This document shows, one piece after another, positions 1 to 8,010 of a DNA stretch of 64,000 bases (its first letter is position 1; every line of letters begins with the position of its first letter). The notes under the pieces were generated by a model. The model worked only from the letters and a program-made list of their open reading frames with translations, had not been told where the DNA came from and did no database searches. A program made the position numbers and the translations under genes. This stretch comes from GCA-2686295 sp964402995 (GTDB lineage Archaea; Nanobdellota; Nanobdellia; Woesearchaeales; GCA-2686295), in contig CAYOEA010000010.1 of assembly GCA_964402995.1 (NCBI GenBank), positions 1 to 64,000 on the forward strand, in the 5' to 3' direction.

Positions 1-24
1 TAAGTACTTTTGCATAATAGGATA

Positions 25-44
25 CCTCACCTTTCAAGGTGAGG
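25..44. repeat. Perfect short hairpin, possible mobile-element end or terminator
   Basis: The sequence CCTCACCTTTCAAGGTGAGG is a 9-bp inverted repeat with a 2-nt centre. It lies just beyond the 3' end of the minus-strand sugar operon, so it could act as a transcript-end hairpin. Its CCTC-ACCT...AGGT-GAGG composition also resembles the subterminal hairpins of IS200/IS605 elements and the hairpin at 15048-15073. No transposase is visible, so its nature is open. Confidence 0.4.
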
Positions 45-83
45 AGGTTCATTTTTGAGTTTTTATTTTTTTGTTAGTAAATT

Positions 84-938
84 TTAAGAATTTGCTTCAG
101 TTAGAAAAAAATCATAATTTGGAGTGGTAACTTTCTGACCCACTACTACTATGAATGGCCTAAATGGTGGATATAAAAAAATAATCCTCTGTATGAAATT
201 TTTTAAGTAATTATCTTTTTTATTGTAATAAAAATGATATTTTTGTATTATGCTGAATCCCATTCTCTGAACTAATTGAGTGGTTTCATTTAAAGTATAT
301 TCTCTCCAATGTAACCCTACAATCATATTATCCTTTCTGTCTAACTGCTTAAAAAAATCATCTATAGGATTATTAATAGACAAACCAAGAAGTAATCTTA
401 TTCTATTTAAGAAATAAGATTGATTTGGCATGCCGATATAAATTTTTCCTCCTTTTTTTAATACTCTGTTAATTTCTCGTAATACTGGTAAGGGATTAAA
501 GTTTAAATGTTCCATAACCTCGCAAATTATTACTGCATCAAATGAATTGGAATCATATGGTAATCTAGAATTTCTTAAGTTTAGACTATCAAAGGGAATG
601 TTATTTCTTTTATAATGGGCTCTTAATTTGGCTGATTTATGGAATTCAGGAATGTCTAGAGCGTGTACATCAAATCCTAGTCGTTTTAATGAAACACTCA
701 CAGTACCTAAAAAAGACCCAATTTCTAAAATTTTTTTATTTTTCCTATCTCCTTTTAGTAGGCCATCTATATCTTTAACAGTTCTTATATAGGTAGGTTT
801 TGTGTTATTTAAGTAAGTATATTCTCCAGATTCATCTCCTATTCCTAGCATATCTATTGGAAATGTTTTATATTCATTTATTGCTATTTGAACAAGTTTA
901 GTATAGTTTATTTTTTCATCATGTTTCATCATATTCAA
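84..938 (-). CDS. Class I SAM-dependent methyltransferase
   Basis: This 284-residue protein has the Rossmann methyltransferase signature. Motif I is ILEIGSFLGT (about residues 71-80), an acidic residue follows at the end of strand 2 (ALDIPE), and motif IV is DAVIICEVMEHL (about 134-145), followed by a KGGKIYIGMP post-motif strand. It is probably a small-molecule or glycan methyltransferase because it is the last gene of a glycosyltransferase operon. Its start overlaps the stop of the GT2 gene upstream by 4 nt (ATGA type), which implies translational coupling. The acceptor cannot be read from the sequence. The N-terminal 60 residues are lineage-specific. Confidence 0.85.
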   Translation of the reverse strand: MNMMKHDEKINYTKLVQIAINEYKTFPIDMLGIGDESGEYTYLNNTKPTYIRTVKDIDGLLKGDRKNKKILEIGSFLGTVSVSLKRLGFDVHALDIPEFHKSAKLRAHYKRNNIPFDSLNLRNSRLPYDSNSFDAVIICEVMEHLNFNPLPVLREINRVLKKGGKIYIGMPNQSYFLNRIRLLLGLSINNPIDDFFKQLDRKDNMIVGLHWREYTLNETTQLVQRMGFSIIQKYHFYYNKKDNYLKNFIQRIIFLYPPFRPFIVVVGQKVTTPNYDFFLTEANS

Positions 939-1795
939 CTCCTATTTTGTATCTTTATTCTAATTCTTAAATATATTTTGTATAAAAATCTACCTAATTT
1001 AGTTAATTTTAAAACATATTTAATTAATAATAATTCATGAAGTATAGACCTTCCAAATATTTCATCATACATTTTTTTATGTTCTAACACTGATTTGGCT
1101 GATTGACTTGCACCTTCTCTTCTTCTAATAGCAAAGATTTTCTGAACCAGTTTTTTTTTATGTTTTTTAGAGTGATACACTCTGTACATAAAATGTCCAT
1201 CGGCGCAAATAGAATATTTTGTGTTATATAATCCAAATTCTTCATGTAATTTTTTTTTGTAAAAAAATGCTTGATGAGAAATAGTATTAAAACGACCTGC
1301 TTTTAATGTGGAAAAATATTGTTTATGGTTTATTAAATAATCTGAGCCATCATCGTTAATGAATTTTGTAAGGCCTAACACAAAGGATATATTTTTATTT
1401 TTTAATATGTGTTCTGAGACATTTTGTAATATTTTATTATTAGGGTAATAATCTCCGCAATTAATCATGTTGATTACTTCGCCCGCAGCCAATTTTATTC
1501 CTTTATTCATTGCAGGGTAGATTCCACCATCTTTCTCACTAATCCAATATGATATTTTGCTTTCATATTTTTTTATGATATCGACAGTTCCATCGGTTGA
1601 TCCACCATCAACAACTATGTACTCAAAATTTTTATATGTTTGATTGATTACAGAAAGAATAGTTTCTTCAATATTTTTAATATCATTGAATACTATTGTT
1701 ATGATGGAAAAAAGAGGTTTCCTATTAGAAGACTTTTTTCCTTTAGTTCTTAAACCTCCTTCCAATATTTCATGATACTTTCGATTATTTTTCAT
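935..1795 (-). CDS. Family 2 glycosyltransferase
   Basis: A GT-A glycosyltransferase of the WcaA type. After a short basic N-terminus it has FSIITIVFND (strand 1), VVDGGSTDGT (nucleotide-binding loop) and WISEKDGGIYPAMNKGI, the usual signature of small GT2 enzymes that add sugars to lipid-linked or surface glycans. The position that normally carries the metal-binding DxD reads NCGDYY, so the metal site is atypical. I chose the ATG at 1795, which overlaps the upstream stop by 11 nt and has GGGG about 8 nt before it. A GTG at 1810 would add five residues. The enzyme is probably cytoplasmic and peripheral, since no membrane segment is seen. Confidence 0.85.
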   Translation of the reverse strand: MKNNRKYHEILEGGLRTKGKKSSNRKPLFSIITIVFNDIKNIEETILSVINQTYKNFEYIVVDGGSTDGTVDIIKKYESKISYWISEKDGGIYPAMNKGIKLAAGEVINMINCGDYYPNNKILQNVSEHILKNKNISFVLGLTKFINDDGSDYLINHKQYFSTLKAGRFNTISHQAFFYKKKLHEEFGLYNTKYSICADGHFMYRVYHSKKHKKKLVQKIFAIRRREGASQSAKSVLEHKKMYDEIFGRSILHELLLIKYVLKLTKLGRFLYKIYLRIRIKIQNRS

Positions 1796-2897
1796 CACAA
1801 ACCCCTTCACAAACGTTTAATACTTCTTTTGCACATTTTTTCCAAGAGAATAGTTTAATGTTTTTATATCCTTTTGCTATTATGCTATTCTTCAATTTTT
1901 TATCGTTTAAGATTTTTTCTGTTTTGTTAGCAATCTGAGTTATATTATGTGGGCATACAAATATGGCTCCCTTTCCCGCTATCTCAGGACAACTTGTGAC
2001 ATTTGATGTTAAAACAGGACATCCGCATGCTTGTGCTTCTAAGATTGGAAGTCCGAATCCTTCGTATAATGAAGGATATAGATATAAATCGGCTAAGTTA
2101 TATAGTGCTATTAACTCATTTTCACTTACATAACCAAGAATCTTCACTCTCGTATTTAAATTTTTTTTAATGTAATCAAATATACTTCCTGAACTCCAAG
2201 TTTTTAAACCAGTAATATATAAATTGTGGGGGATTTTATTTTTAATTAGATTAAATGCTTTAAGAATGTTCAGGAGATTTTTTCTCGGGCTGATAGATCC
2301 TGAATAGAAAAGAAATGGCATTTGAATATTATACTTTCTAACCAGTATTTTTGCTTTATCTTTGTTCAAAGTTTTAAAATTAGATTCAACACCTTCATAA
2401 ACAACAGTTATTTTTTGTTTTTTAATTTTAAGGCGATTAATTATATCTTTCTTTGTAGACTCTGAAACTGCAATAATTCTATTACTTATCAAACAAGACA
2501 CTCTCATAAAAATCTTAATAAACAAAGTATTTAGAAAAGGATATGCGCTAATTTTATTTTCAAAATACCCTAAGTCATGAATAATATTTATTTTTTTAGT
2601 TTTTAGAAAGAAATGAAATAAAGGGATGATGTTCTTTGGATATATAATTATATCAGGGTTTATTTTTTTAATCAGATTAAATGAGGTAAAATAATCAAAA
2701 ACTATTTTATTCTTTGTTTTAGAGAAAATGGTTATGATATTTTTATATTTATACTCTTTAAATATGATAGAATTAGTTATTAATATAATTTGATATGATT
2801 TTTTTTTGTCTAGTTCAATAAGTGTGTTTTTTAGGTATCTGCATACTCCTCCTCGCGTAATTCCTCTTGCAATAATACATATTTTATGTTTTTTCAT
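1785..2897 (-). CDS. Family 4 glycosyltransferase
   Basis: A 370-residue GT-B glycosyltransferase. The N-terminal domain begins HKICIIARGITRGGV, with the glycine-rich loop of GT4 enzymes. The C-terminal domain has FLFYSGSISPRKN (phosphate-binding Arg/Lys strand) and the family's EGFGLPILE (E-x7-E) motif, preceded by LADLYLYPSLY. It probably transfers a hexose from a nucleotide sugar to a growing surface glycan. It overlaps the downstream GT2 start by 11 nt and is separated from the methyltransferase upstream by 84 nt. The DNA here is extremely T-rich on the plus strand, with lysine and isoleucine dominating the protein. Confidence 0.88.
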   Translation of the reverse strand: MKKHKICIIARGITRGGVCRYLKNTLIELDKKKSYQIILITNSIIFKEYKYKNIITIFSKTKNKIVFDYFTSFNLIKKINPDIIIYPKNIIPLFHFFLKTKKINIIHDLGYFENKISAYPFLNTLFIKIFMRVSCLISNRIIAVSESTKKDIINRLKIKKQKITVVYEGVESNFKTLNKDKAKILVRKYNIQMPFLFYSGSISPRKNLLNILKAFNLIKNKIPHNLYITGLKTWSSGSIFDYIKKNLNTRVKILGYVSENELIALYNLADLYLYPSLYEGFGLPILEAQACGCPVLTSNVTSCPEIAGKGAIFVCPHNITQIANKTEKILNDKKLKNSIIAKGYKNIKLFSWKKCAKEVLNVCEGVCDEK

Positions 2898-2981
2898 TAT
2901 AATAAATCTCCGCAGATTAATTTTGATAATAGTTCAAAAATAATTTTATCTAAAGTTTTTAATCTGAGTTATTTCTCAATA

Positions 2982-3806
2982 TTAATTTTTTCTTAACACA
3001 AATAGTGTACCCTTTGTTCTTAAACTATTATTAGTATAATTTTTCAAATCTACATGTATTTTTTTTGGTAATATTGAATAAGTTTGCTCTTTAATAAGAA
3101 TCTTAAAGTTATTTTTTTTAAATAATTCTTCAAAATCAGATACTCTTAATCTATTTGTATAAAAAATTGAATTTTTGATTAGTAACTCCCATTTTTTGTT
3201 TGAATATTTATAAAAGTCAAATGGATTTTCAAAGTTAAGGTGATTTCTAAAATCTATTTGGTGAATCATCAAACCATTTTTCTTTAAATATTTATACATG
3301 TTTGAAATAGAATCAGGAATTTTTGATAAAGGAACATGTTCTAGTGTGGCATTAGATATTATCAGATCATATTTAGCATCCAGACTTGGTTTATATTTGG
3401 TTATATCTAATTTTACAAATTTAAATTTATTACATCTTTTTGGTATATTAGTATTATATTTTTTATTACACTTAGTAGTTAAATCTAGTTCTTTATTCAT
3501 CTTAGGTTTTCTATTCAAATCTGATGCATCCCATAGATTAAATCCTTTTGAATATAAAAAAAATCCAATACCTACTGAGTTACCTGATCCAATTTCTAAA
3601 ATAGTCTTATTTCGTAGATTAAAATTAGATTTTTCTAAAATGGAATTTATTCTCAAATATTTTTTCTCAAAATAATTAAAAGACTTATCTTCCCATAATT
3701 GATTATATAATTTTTTTAATGTATGAATTCTTGAAAGCTTAATAATTACCTTTTCAAACCTTAAATAATTTATTATTCCAAGTATTTTTTTATTTATGCT
3801 TTTCAT
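2982..3806 (-). CDS. SAM-dependent methyltransferase, paralogue A
   Basis: A 274-residue class I methyltransferase. Motif I is ILEIGSGNSVGIG, and the motif IV region is YDLIISNATLEHV followed by a KKNGLMIHQIDFR strand. The C-terminal block HLNFENPFDFYKYSNKKW then YTNRLRVSDFEELF closely matches the same block in the next gene (3892-4692), so the two are paralogues from a tandem duplication or a paired function. It sits between glycosyltransferases and probably methylates a sugar or glycan intermediate. The intergenic gaps of 84-85 bp on each side are longer than elsewhere in the operon. Confidence 0.82.
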   Translation of the reverse strand: MKSINKKILGIINYLRFEKVIIKLSRIHTLKKLYNQLWEDKSFNYFEKKYLRINSILEKSNFNLRNKTILEIGSGNSVGIGFFLYSKGFNLWDASDLNRKPKMNKELDLTTKCNKKYNTNIPKRCNKFKFVKLDITKYKPSLDAKYDLIISNATLEHVPLSKIPDSISNMYKYLKKNGLMIHQIDFRNHLNFENPFDFYKYSNKKWELLIKNSIFYTNRLRVSDFEELFKKNNFKILIKEQTYSILPKKIHVDLKNYTNNSLRTKGTLFVLRKN

Positions 3807-3891
3807 TTTTTTTATTCCAAAATAAACTCTGATGTATTCATCAGCAATATGTTTTCAACTTATCTTCTAGCAATAATACGTGTAGTGTTTT

Positions 3892-4692
3892 TTATTTTTT
3901 CAGAATAACCTCTAATATTCCAACCTTGTTTCCTATTTTTTTTGTAATTTTTGTAACTTCCAGTAATTTATTATCTTTGAAAATATTATTGTATTCATTA
4001 ATTTTCAATCTATTAGTATAACTAACTCCTTCTTTTGTCAATAAGTTATTCCATGTCCAATTTGAATATTTGTAGAACTTGAATGGTTTGTTAAAATTAT
4101 AATGATCTCTTAAATCTATTTTATGATACATTAATCCTTTTGGTTTAAGAATTTCAGATAATTTTTTAATTGTTCCTTTGATATTTTTAACATGTTCAAG
4201 AACACTAATGCTTATAATTAAGTCATATTTTGATTTAAATTTTAGATCTGAAATGTCTCCTTCAATAAATTGAATTTTATTTTTATTTACCTTCTTATTC
4301 TGGATAAATTTAAGATTATTTGTTTTGTATTTTTGTTTAATAAAATTTATTTCATTTTGAAAGAAATCTTTTTGTTTTTTAGATTCTGTGTATCTTGAAA
4401 ACTTATCAACTAAAACTACTTTTTTAGCTCCATTCATAAGAAAATTGTATGCATTGATGAATGAGTTTCCAGAACCTAATTCCATAATCGTTTTTCCTTT
4501 CATGGTTAATTTGTTTTTTTCTAAGTTATTTTTTATTTCTTCAAACTTAGAATCTAACTTTTTAAAATCACTAGCATATAGTTTCCAGAATAAAATTTTG
4601 CTAATAAATGGAATTTTGCAATAAACAAACCTAATTAGAAAATCGAGATTGTTATAGAGATAACCTAAAACTGATTTGTTCTTAATTTTCAT
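3892..4692 (-). CDS. SAM-dependent methyltransferase, paralogue B
   Basis: A 266-residue class I methyltransferase with motif I IMELGSGNSF, VVLVDKFSRY at the end of strand 2, and YDLIISISVLEHV at motif IV. The C-terminal half carries the same distinctive segment as its neighbour (LRDHYNFNKPFKFYKYSN, then YTNRLKINEY), showing common ancestry with 2982-3806. Its start codon overlaps the stop of the GT4 gene upstream by 4 nt, so the two are translationally coupled. The substrate is unknown, but context points to a surface polysaccharide or its lipid-linked precursor. Confidence 0.82.
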   Translation of the reverse strand: MKIKNKSVLGYLYNNLDFLIRFVYCKIPFISKILFWKLYASDFKKLDSKFEEIKNNLEKNKLTMKGKTIMELGSGNSFINAYNFLMNGAKKVVLVDKFSRYTESKKQKDFFQNEINFIKQKYKTNNLKFIQNKKVNKNKIQFIEGDISDLKFKSKYDLIISISVLEHVKNIKGTIKKLSEILKPKGLMYHKIDLRDHYNFNKPFKFYKYSNWTWNNLLTKEGVSYTNRLKINEYNNIFKDNKLLEVTKITKKIGNKVGILEVILKK

Positions 4693-5777
4693 CTATAAAC
4701 ACCTAGGTATTCTTTAGCTATTCTTTCCCAACTCATTTTCTCTGCCATCTTTCTCGAGTTATTTCCTTGTTTCTTTAAATCTTTTCGTTTATATTCTTTA
4801 AGGATTTTTATTATACTTTTTACTTTTGCTTCAATAATAACTCCATTCCCATTTACAAGCTCTTTACTTCCACCTACATTTGTTATAATGATAGGTAATC
4901 CGCACGCCATTGCTTCCAGGATTGAGTTGCTCATTCCTTCATTTTTTGAAGGTAGAATGAATAAATCTGCTTCTTGTAACTCTTTTACGATTTCTTTATG
5001 TCCCATTCCTCCTTTGAATATAACTAGAACTTTGTTTTTCCAAGCTAGTGCTTTTAATTTTTTATCCAGATCTCCTTCACCAATTAAAGTTAATTCATAC
5101 TTATCTTGTATTCCTTTTAATGCAGGTATTAAGAATTGATATCCTTTTCTTTCAATCAAACGACCTGTAGAAATTAATCTTATTTTTTTACTTTTTTCCT
5201 TTTTTATAGGTTTGAATTCATTAGTATCTACGCCGTTATAGATTATATCAATTTTTATTTTTGATGTTTTCAAAGCTAGTTCTTTCAATCCTTCTGAGTT
5301 CGCAATCACTCGTTTAGCATTCTTCCAAACAATTTTAGATATTTGTTTGAATAAAATTGAATCAAGAAGTTTCAATCTATCATTATATCCAGGAACATCG
5401 CTTCCTCGTAAGGCAATAATATATGGGATCTTTTTTCTAAATAAGTAACTTATGATTCCTGAGGGCCAACCAAACCATGCATGACACATGTCATATTTAT
5501 TTTTTAGAATTAATTTTTTTGTATAAAAATAACTTTTCCAGGTCCAAAGAGCGATTTCTTTCATTTTCCAGAAATGTGTTCCTTTTTTTCTCACATTTAG
5601 TTTATGTATTGTTATGTTTTTAGAGAATTTTTCTTTTCTAAATTTATTTGCTGAAGAAGTAACTAAATCAATTTGAATATTTTTATCTTTGGAGAATTCT
5701 TTTAGAAGATAATAATTTGCATTTGCAGCTCCGCCACCTAGTGGCGGAAACTCATAGTTTAGCATTAGAATTCTCAT
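4689..5777 (-). CDS. Family 4 glycosyltransferase
   Basis: A 362-residue GT-B enzyme. It opens MRILMLNYEFPPLGGGAAN, the classic GT4 N-terminal glycine loop, has LISTGRLIERKGYQFL in the C-terminal domain, and ends with ILPSKNEGMSNSILEAMACG, which contains the E-x7-E donor-binding motif. It is close to the PimB/WcaL group of hexosyltransferases. It begins 5 nt after the DPMS-like GT2 gene and overlaps the next methyltransferase by 4 nt, so it is firmly part of one transcript. The donor and acceptor cannot be fixed from sequence. Confidence 0.9.
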   Translation of the reverse strand: MRILMLNYEFPPLGGGAANANYYLLKEFSKDKNIQIDLVTSSANKFRKEKFSKNITIHKLNVRKKGTHFWKMKEIALWTWKSYFYTKKLILKNKYDMCHAWFGWPSGIISYLFRKKIPYIIALRGSDVPGYNDRLKLLDSILFKQISKIVWKNAKRVIANSEGLKELALKTSKIKIDIIYNGVDTNEFKPIKKEKSKKIRLISTGRLIERKGYQFLIPALKGIQDKYELTLIGEGDLDKKLKALAWKNKVLVIFKGGMGHKEIVKELQEADLFILPSKNEGMSNSILEAMACGLPIIITNVGGSKELVNGNGVIIEAKVKSIIKILKEYKRKDLKKQGNNSRKMAEKMSWERIAKEYLGVYR

Positions 5778-5782
5778 TTTTT

Positions 5783-6763
5783 TTATCTCACTTCTATTTT
5801 TTCAATTGAATATTTTTTTCTTTGTCTACTATTATAATATGTTCTTACTACGATATCTGCCATTAGTCCTGCAACAAATAATTGTATTCCCATTAATATC
5901 ATGAATACTGCTATCATTGGAAGTATCGTTTCAGATAAGTCCACTCCTTTAAATATTCTAATAAATGCTGAGTATGCTCCTGCAATTGTTCCTATTATTC
6001 CAAAGATCACTCCTATTCCGCCGAATATATGTAATGGTCTGCCTGAATATTTTCTCCAAAACCATACATTTATTAAATCTAGGAATCCTCTCATTATTCT
6101 TTTCATTCCATACTTTGTTTTCCCATATTTTCTTGCGTAATGTCTTACTTTTATTTCACTTATCTTAAATCCTCTCCAACCTACTAATGCTGGTATAAAT
6201 CTATGCATTTCTCCTGCTAAGTCTAAGTCTTCTAAACATTCTTTTCTATATGCTTTTAGTGAGCATCCTGAGTCATGTACTCGTTCACTAATTAGTATTC
6301 TTCTTAAGCTATTTGCAAATTTAGAAAATAGTTTTTTCCCAAGTGTGTCTCTTCTATTAAATCTCCAACCTGAGACTAAATCAAATCCTTCGTTTATTTT
6401 ATCAAGAAGACGAGGAATGTCGCGCGGATCATTTTGCAAATCAGCATCCATTGTAATTACAACATTTCCTTTTGATTCTTTAAATCCAGCATCCATTGCA
6501 GCTGTTTGACCATAATTTCCTCTCAATTTTACAATTTTTACTTTTTTTAATTTTAATAATTCGAAGTAAGTTCTATCTTTACTTCCATCATCTACAAATA
6601 TTATTTCATACTTTAGATTTAAATTATCCATTACTTCTCTAATTGCTTTGTGAAGTATTGATACGTTCTTTTCTTCTTCATAAGTTGGTATTACTATCGA
6701 AACATCCATTTTCATTTTAGAAACTGGATGTTCAAAAATCTTTTTATTTTTGATTACATCCAT
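5783..6763 (-). CDS. DPMS/GtrB-like family 2 glycosyltransferase with two C-terminal membrane helices
   Basis: A 326-residue polyprenyl-phosphate glycosyltransferase. It has VIPTYEE at residues 24-30, VDDGS near 57-61, the metal-binding DAD at 106-108 (MDADLQNDP), and SGWRFNRRD and SGCSLKAYR in the catalytic domain. Two predicted membrane helices follow, at about 246-269 and 281-307. Such enzymes load hexose or GlcNAc onto dolichyl- or undecaprenyl-type phosphate for use by GT-C transferases outside the membrane. It is the first gene of the minus-strand operon. Its first 15 codons (MDVIK...FEHPV) are repeated as short open frames upstream; a conserved catalytic start could also lie at M17 or M19. 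Confidence 0.92.
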   Translation of the reverse strand: MDVIKNKKIFEHPVSKMKMDVSIVIPTYEEEKNVSILHKAIREVMDNLNLKYEIIFVDDGSKDRTYFELLKLKKVKIVKLRGNYGQTAAMDAGFKESKGNVVITMDADLQNDPRDIPRLLDKINEGFDLVSGWRFNRRDTLGKKLFSKFANSLRRILISERVHDSGCSLKAYRKECLEDLDLAGEMHRFIPALVGWRGFKISEIKVRHYARKYGKTKYGMKRIMRGFLDLINVWFWRKYSGRPLHIFGGIGVIFGIIGTIAGAYSAFIRIFKGVDLSETILPMIAVFMILMGIQLFVAGLMADIVVRTYYNSRQRKKYSIEKIEVR

Positions 6764-6929
6764 TTTTTACCTCATAATGGATGCCCAAAAAAGTTTGTTT
6801 TTCTTTTTTGTTTGCGTCCATTTATTTCACCATAACTGGATGTTCAAAAATATTCTTTTTTTTGATTACATCCATTTTTACTTCATTAAATGGATGCCCA
6901 AAAAGTTTGTTTGTTTTTGTTTGCATCCA
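6725..6929. repeat. Four tandem units with TGGATG...CATCCA arms before the GT2 gene
   Basis: Four units begin at 6725, 6778, 6837 and 6891 (spacing 53, 59 and 54 bp). Each starts TGGATG and ends 32-38 bp later in CATCCA (CGTCCA in the second). Two types alternate: type A (TGGATGTTCAAAAA...GATTACATCCA) at units 1 and 3, and type B (TGGATGCCCAAAAA...TTTGCATCCA) at units 2 and 4. Unit 1 is the true 5' end of the GT2 gene on the minus strand. Read on the minus strand, each other unit opens with ATG-GAT/GAC and encodes a short peptide of 14-25 residues resembling that protein's N-terminus. Duplication of a start region is the simplest origin. Confidence 0.85.
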
Positions 6930-7009
6930 TTTTAAACTCCTAATTAGACATATTAAATTATCAAACATTTAAAAATATTCACTTTAAAGTAGGAGTTTCT
7001 ACCTAAAGC

Positions 7010-7017
7010 TTTATATT
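7010..7017 (+). promoter_or_regulatory. Archaeal TATA box for the epimerase gene
   Basis: TTTATATT is centred about 28 bp before the ATG at 7042. This is the spacing of an archaeal TATA box to a transcription start, so the mRNA is probably leaderless or nearly so. No Shine-Dalgarno sequence is seen before the ATG, which agrees. Confidence 0.6.
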
Positions 7018-7041
7018 CTAAGTTTAATTTAATGAATTTGT

Positions 7042-8010
7042 ATGAGTAACAAAGTTTTGGTAACTGGTAGTGCTGGTTTTATAGGGAGTCATGTTTCTGA
7101 TCAACTACTAAGTGAAGGATATGAAGTAGTCGGAATTGATAATATTAATAGTTATTATAATGTAAAATTAAAACATAATAATTTAAGAAATAAATTAAAC
7201 AATCCAAATTTTAAATTTTACAAATTAGATTTAAGAAATATAAAAGAGTTAAAACAAGTATTTAACAAACATAAATTCTCAAGCATAATTCATTTAGCAG
7301 CAAGAGCAGGAGTTAGACCTTCAATAGCTGCGCCTCAAATATATGAAACAACAAATATGCTTGGAACAATACATTTATTAGAATTAGCAAGAAGAAATAG
7401 TATGAACAATTTTGTTTTCGCATCTTCTTCAAGCGTTTATGGAATGGCAAAAAAAGTTCCATTCAAAGAAACAGATCCAGTAAATCATCAAGCAAGTCAA
7501 TATGCAGTAACAAAAAGATCAGGAGAATTATTATGCAGTAATTATAATCATCTATATAACATTAATACTGCTTGTTTAAGATTCTTCACAGTTTATGGTC
7601 CAAGAGGAAGACCTGACATGGCACCATTTAAGTTTTCACATAAAATTCTTACAAATCAAACAATCGATATGTATGGTGATGGAACAACTGCGAGAGATTA
7701 TACTTATGTTAAGGATATTGTTTCAGGAATTACTTCTGCAATGAAAAATAATGAAGGATATGAAATTTATAATTTAGGAAATTCAAATCCTGTAAAACTT
7801 AAGAAGTTTATAGAGACAATAGAAAATGCAGTTGGAAAACAAGCAAAGATTATACAAAAAGAAATACCGCCAGGAGATGTTCTAATAACATATGCTGATA
7901 TTTCAAAAGCAAAAAAGAAACTAAACTACAAACCAAAAACAAAATTAAAAGAAGGAATGGAACATTTTGTTGAATGGTATAAACAAAATAATATTTCTAA
8001 GTATTTTTAA
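7042..8010 (+). CDS. NAD-dependent UDP-sugar 4-epimerase (UDP-glucuronate/UDP-glucose epimerase type)
   Basis: A 322-residue extended short-chain dehydrogenase. It has the NAD loop GSAGFIG at residues 9-15, the catalytic serine strand FASSSSVYG near 127-134 and the catalytic YAVTK at 154-158. HLAARAGVRPS and the SYYNVKLK segment are typical of the UDP-glucuronate 4-epimerase subgroup, so UDP-GlcA/GalA interconversion is likely, though UDP-Glc or UDP-GlcNAc cannot be excluded. It supplies a nucleotide sugar to the surrounding glycosyltransferases. It is the only plus-strand gene in this part of the island and its 3' end overlaps the convergent GT-C gene by 14 bp. Confidence 0.88.
   Translation: MSNKVLVTGSAGFIGSHVSDQLLSEGYEVVGIDNINSYYNVKLKHNNLRNKLNNPNFKFYKLDLRNIKELKQVFNKHKFSSIIHLAARAGVRPSIAAPQIYETTNMLGTIHLLELARRNSMNNFVFASSSSVYGMAKKVPFKETDPVNHQASQYAVTKRSGELLCSNYNHLYNINTACLRFFTVYGPRGRPDMAPFKFSHKILTNQTIDMYGDGTTARDYTYVKDIVSGITSAMKNNEGYEIYNLGNSNPVKLKKFIETIENAVGKQAKIIQKEIPPGDVLITYADISKAKKKLNYKPKTKLKEGMEHFVEWYKQNNISKYF

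Noticed and set aside
6725..6929. CRISPR array.
   Set aside because: There are only four units, repeats and spacers are not separable, the units are gene-start copies, and no cas gene is near.
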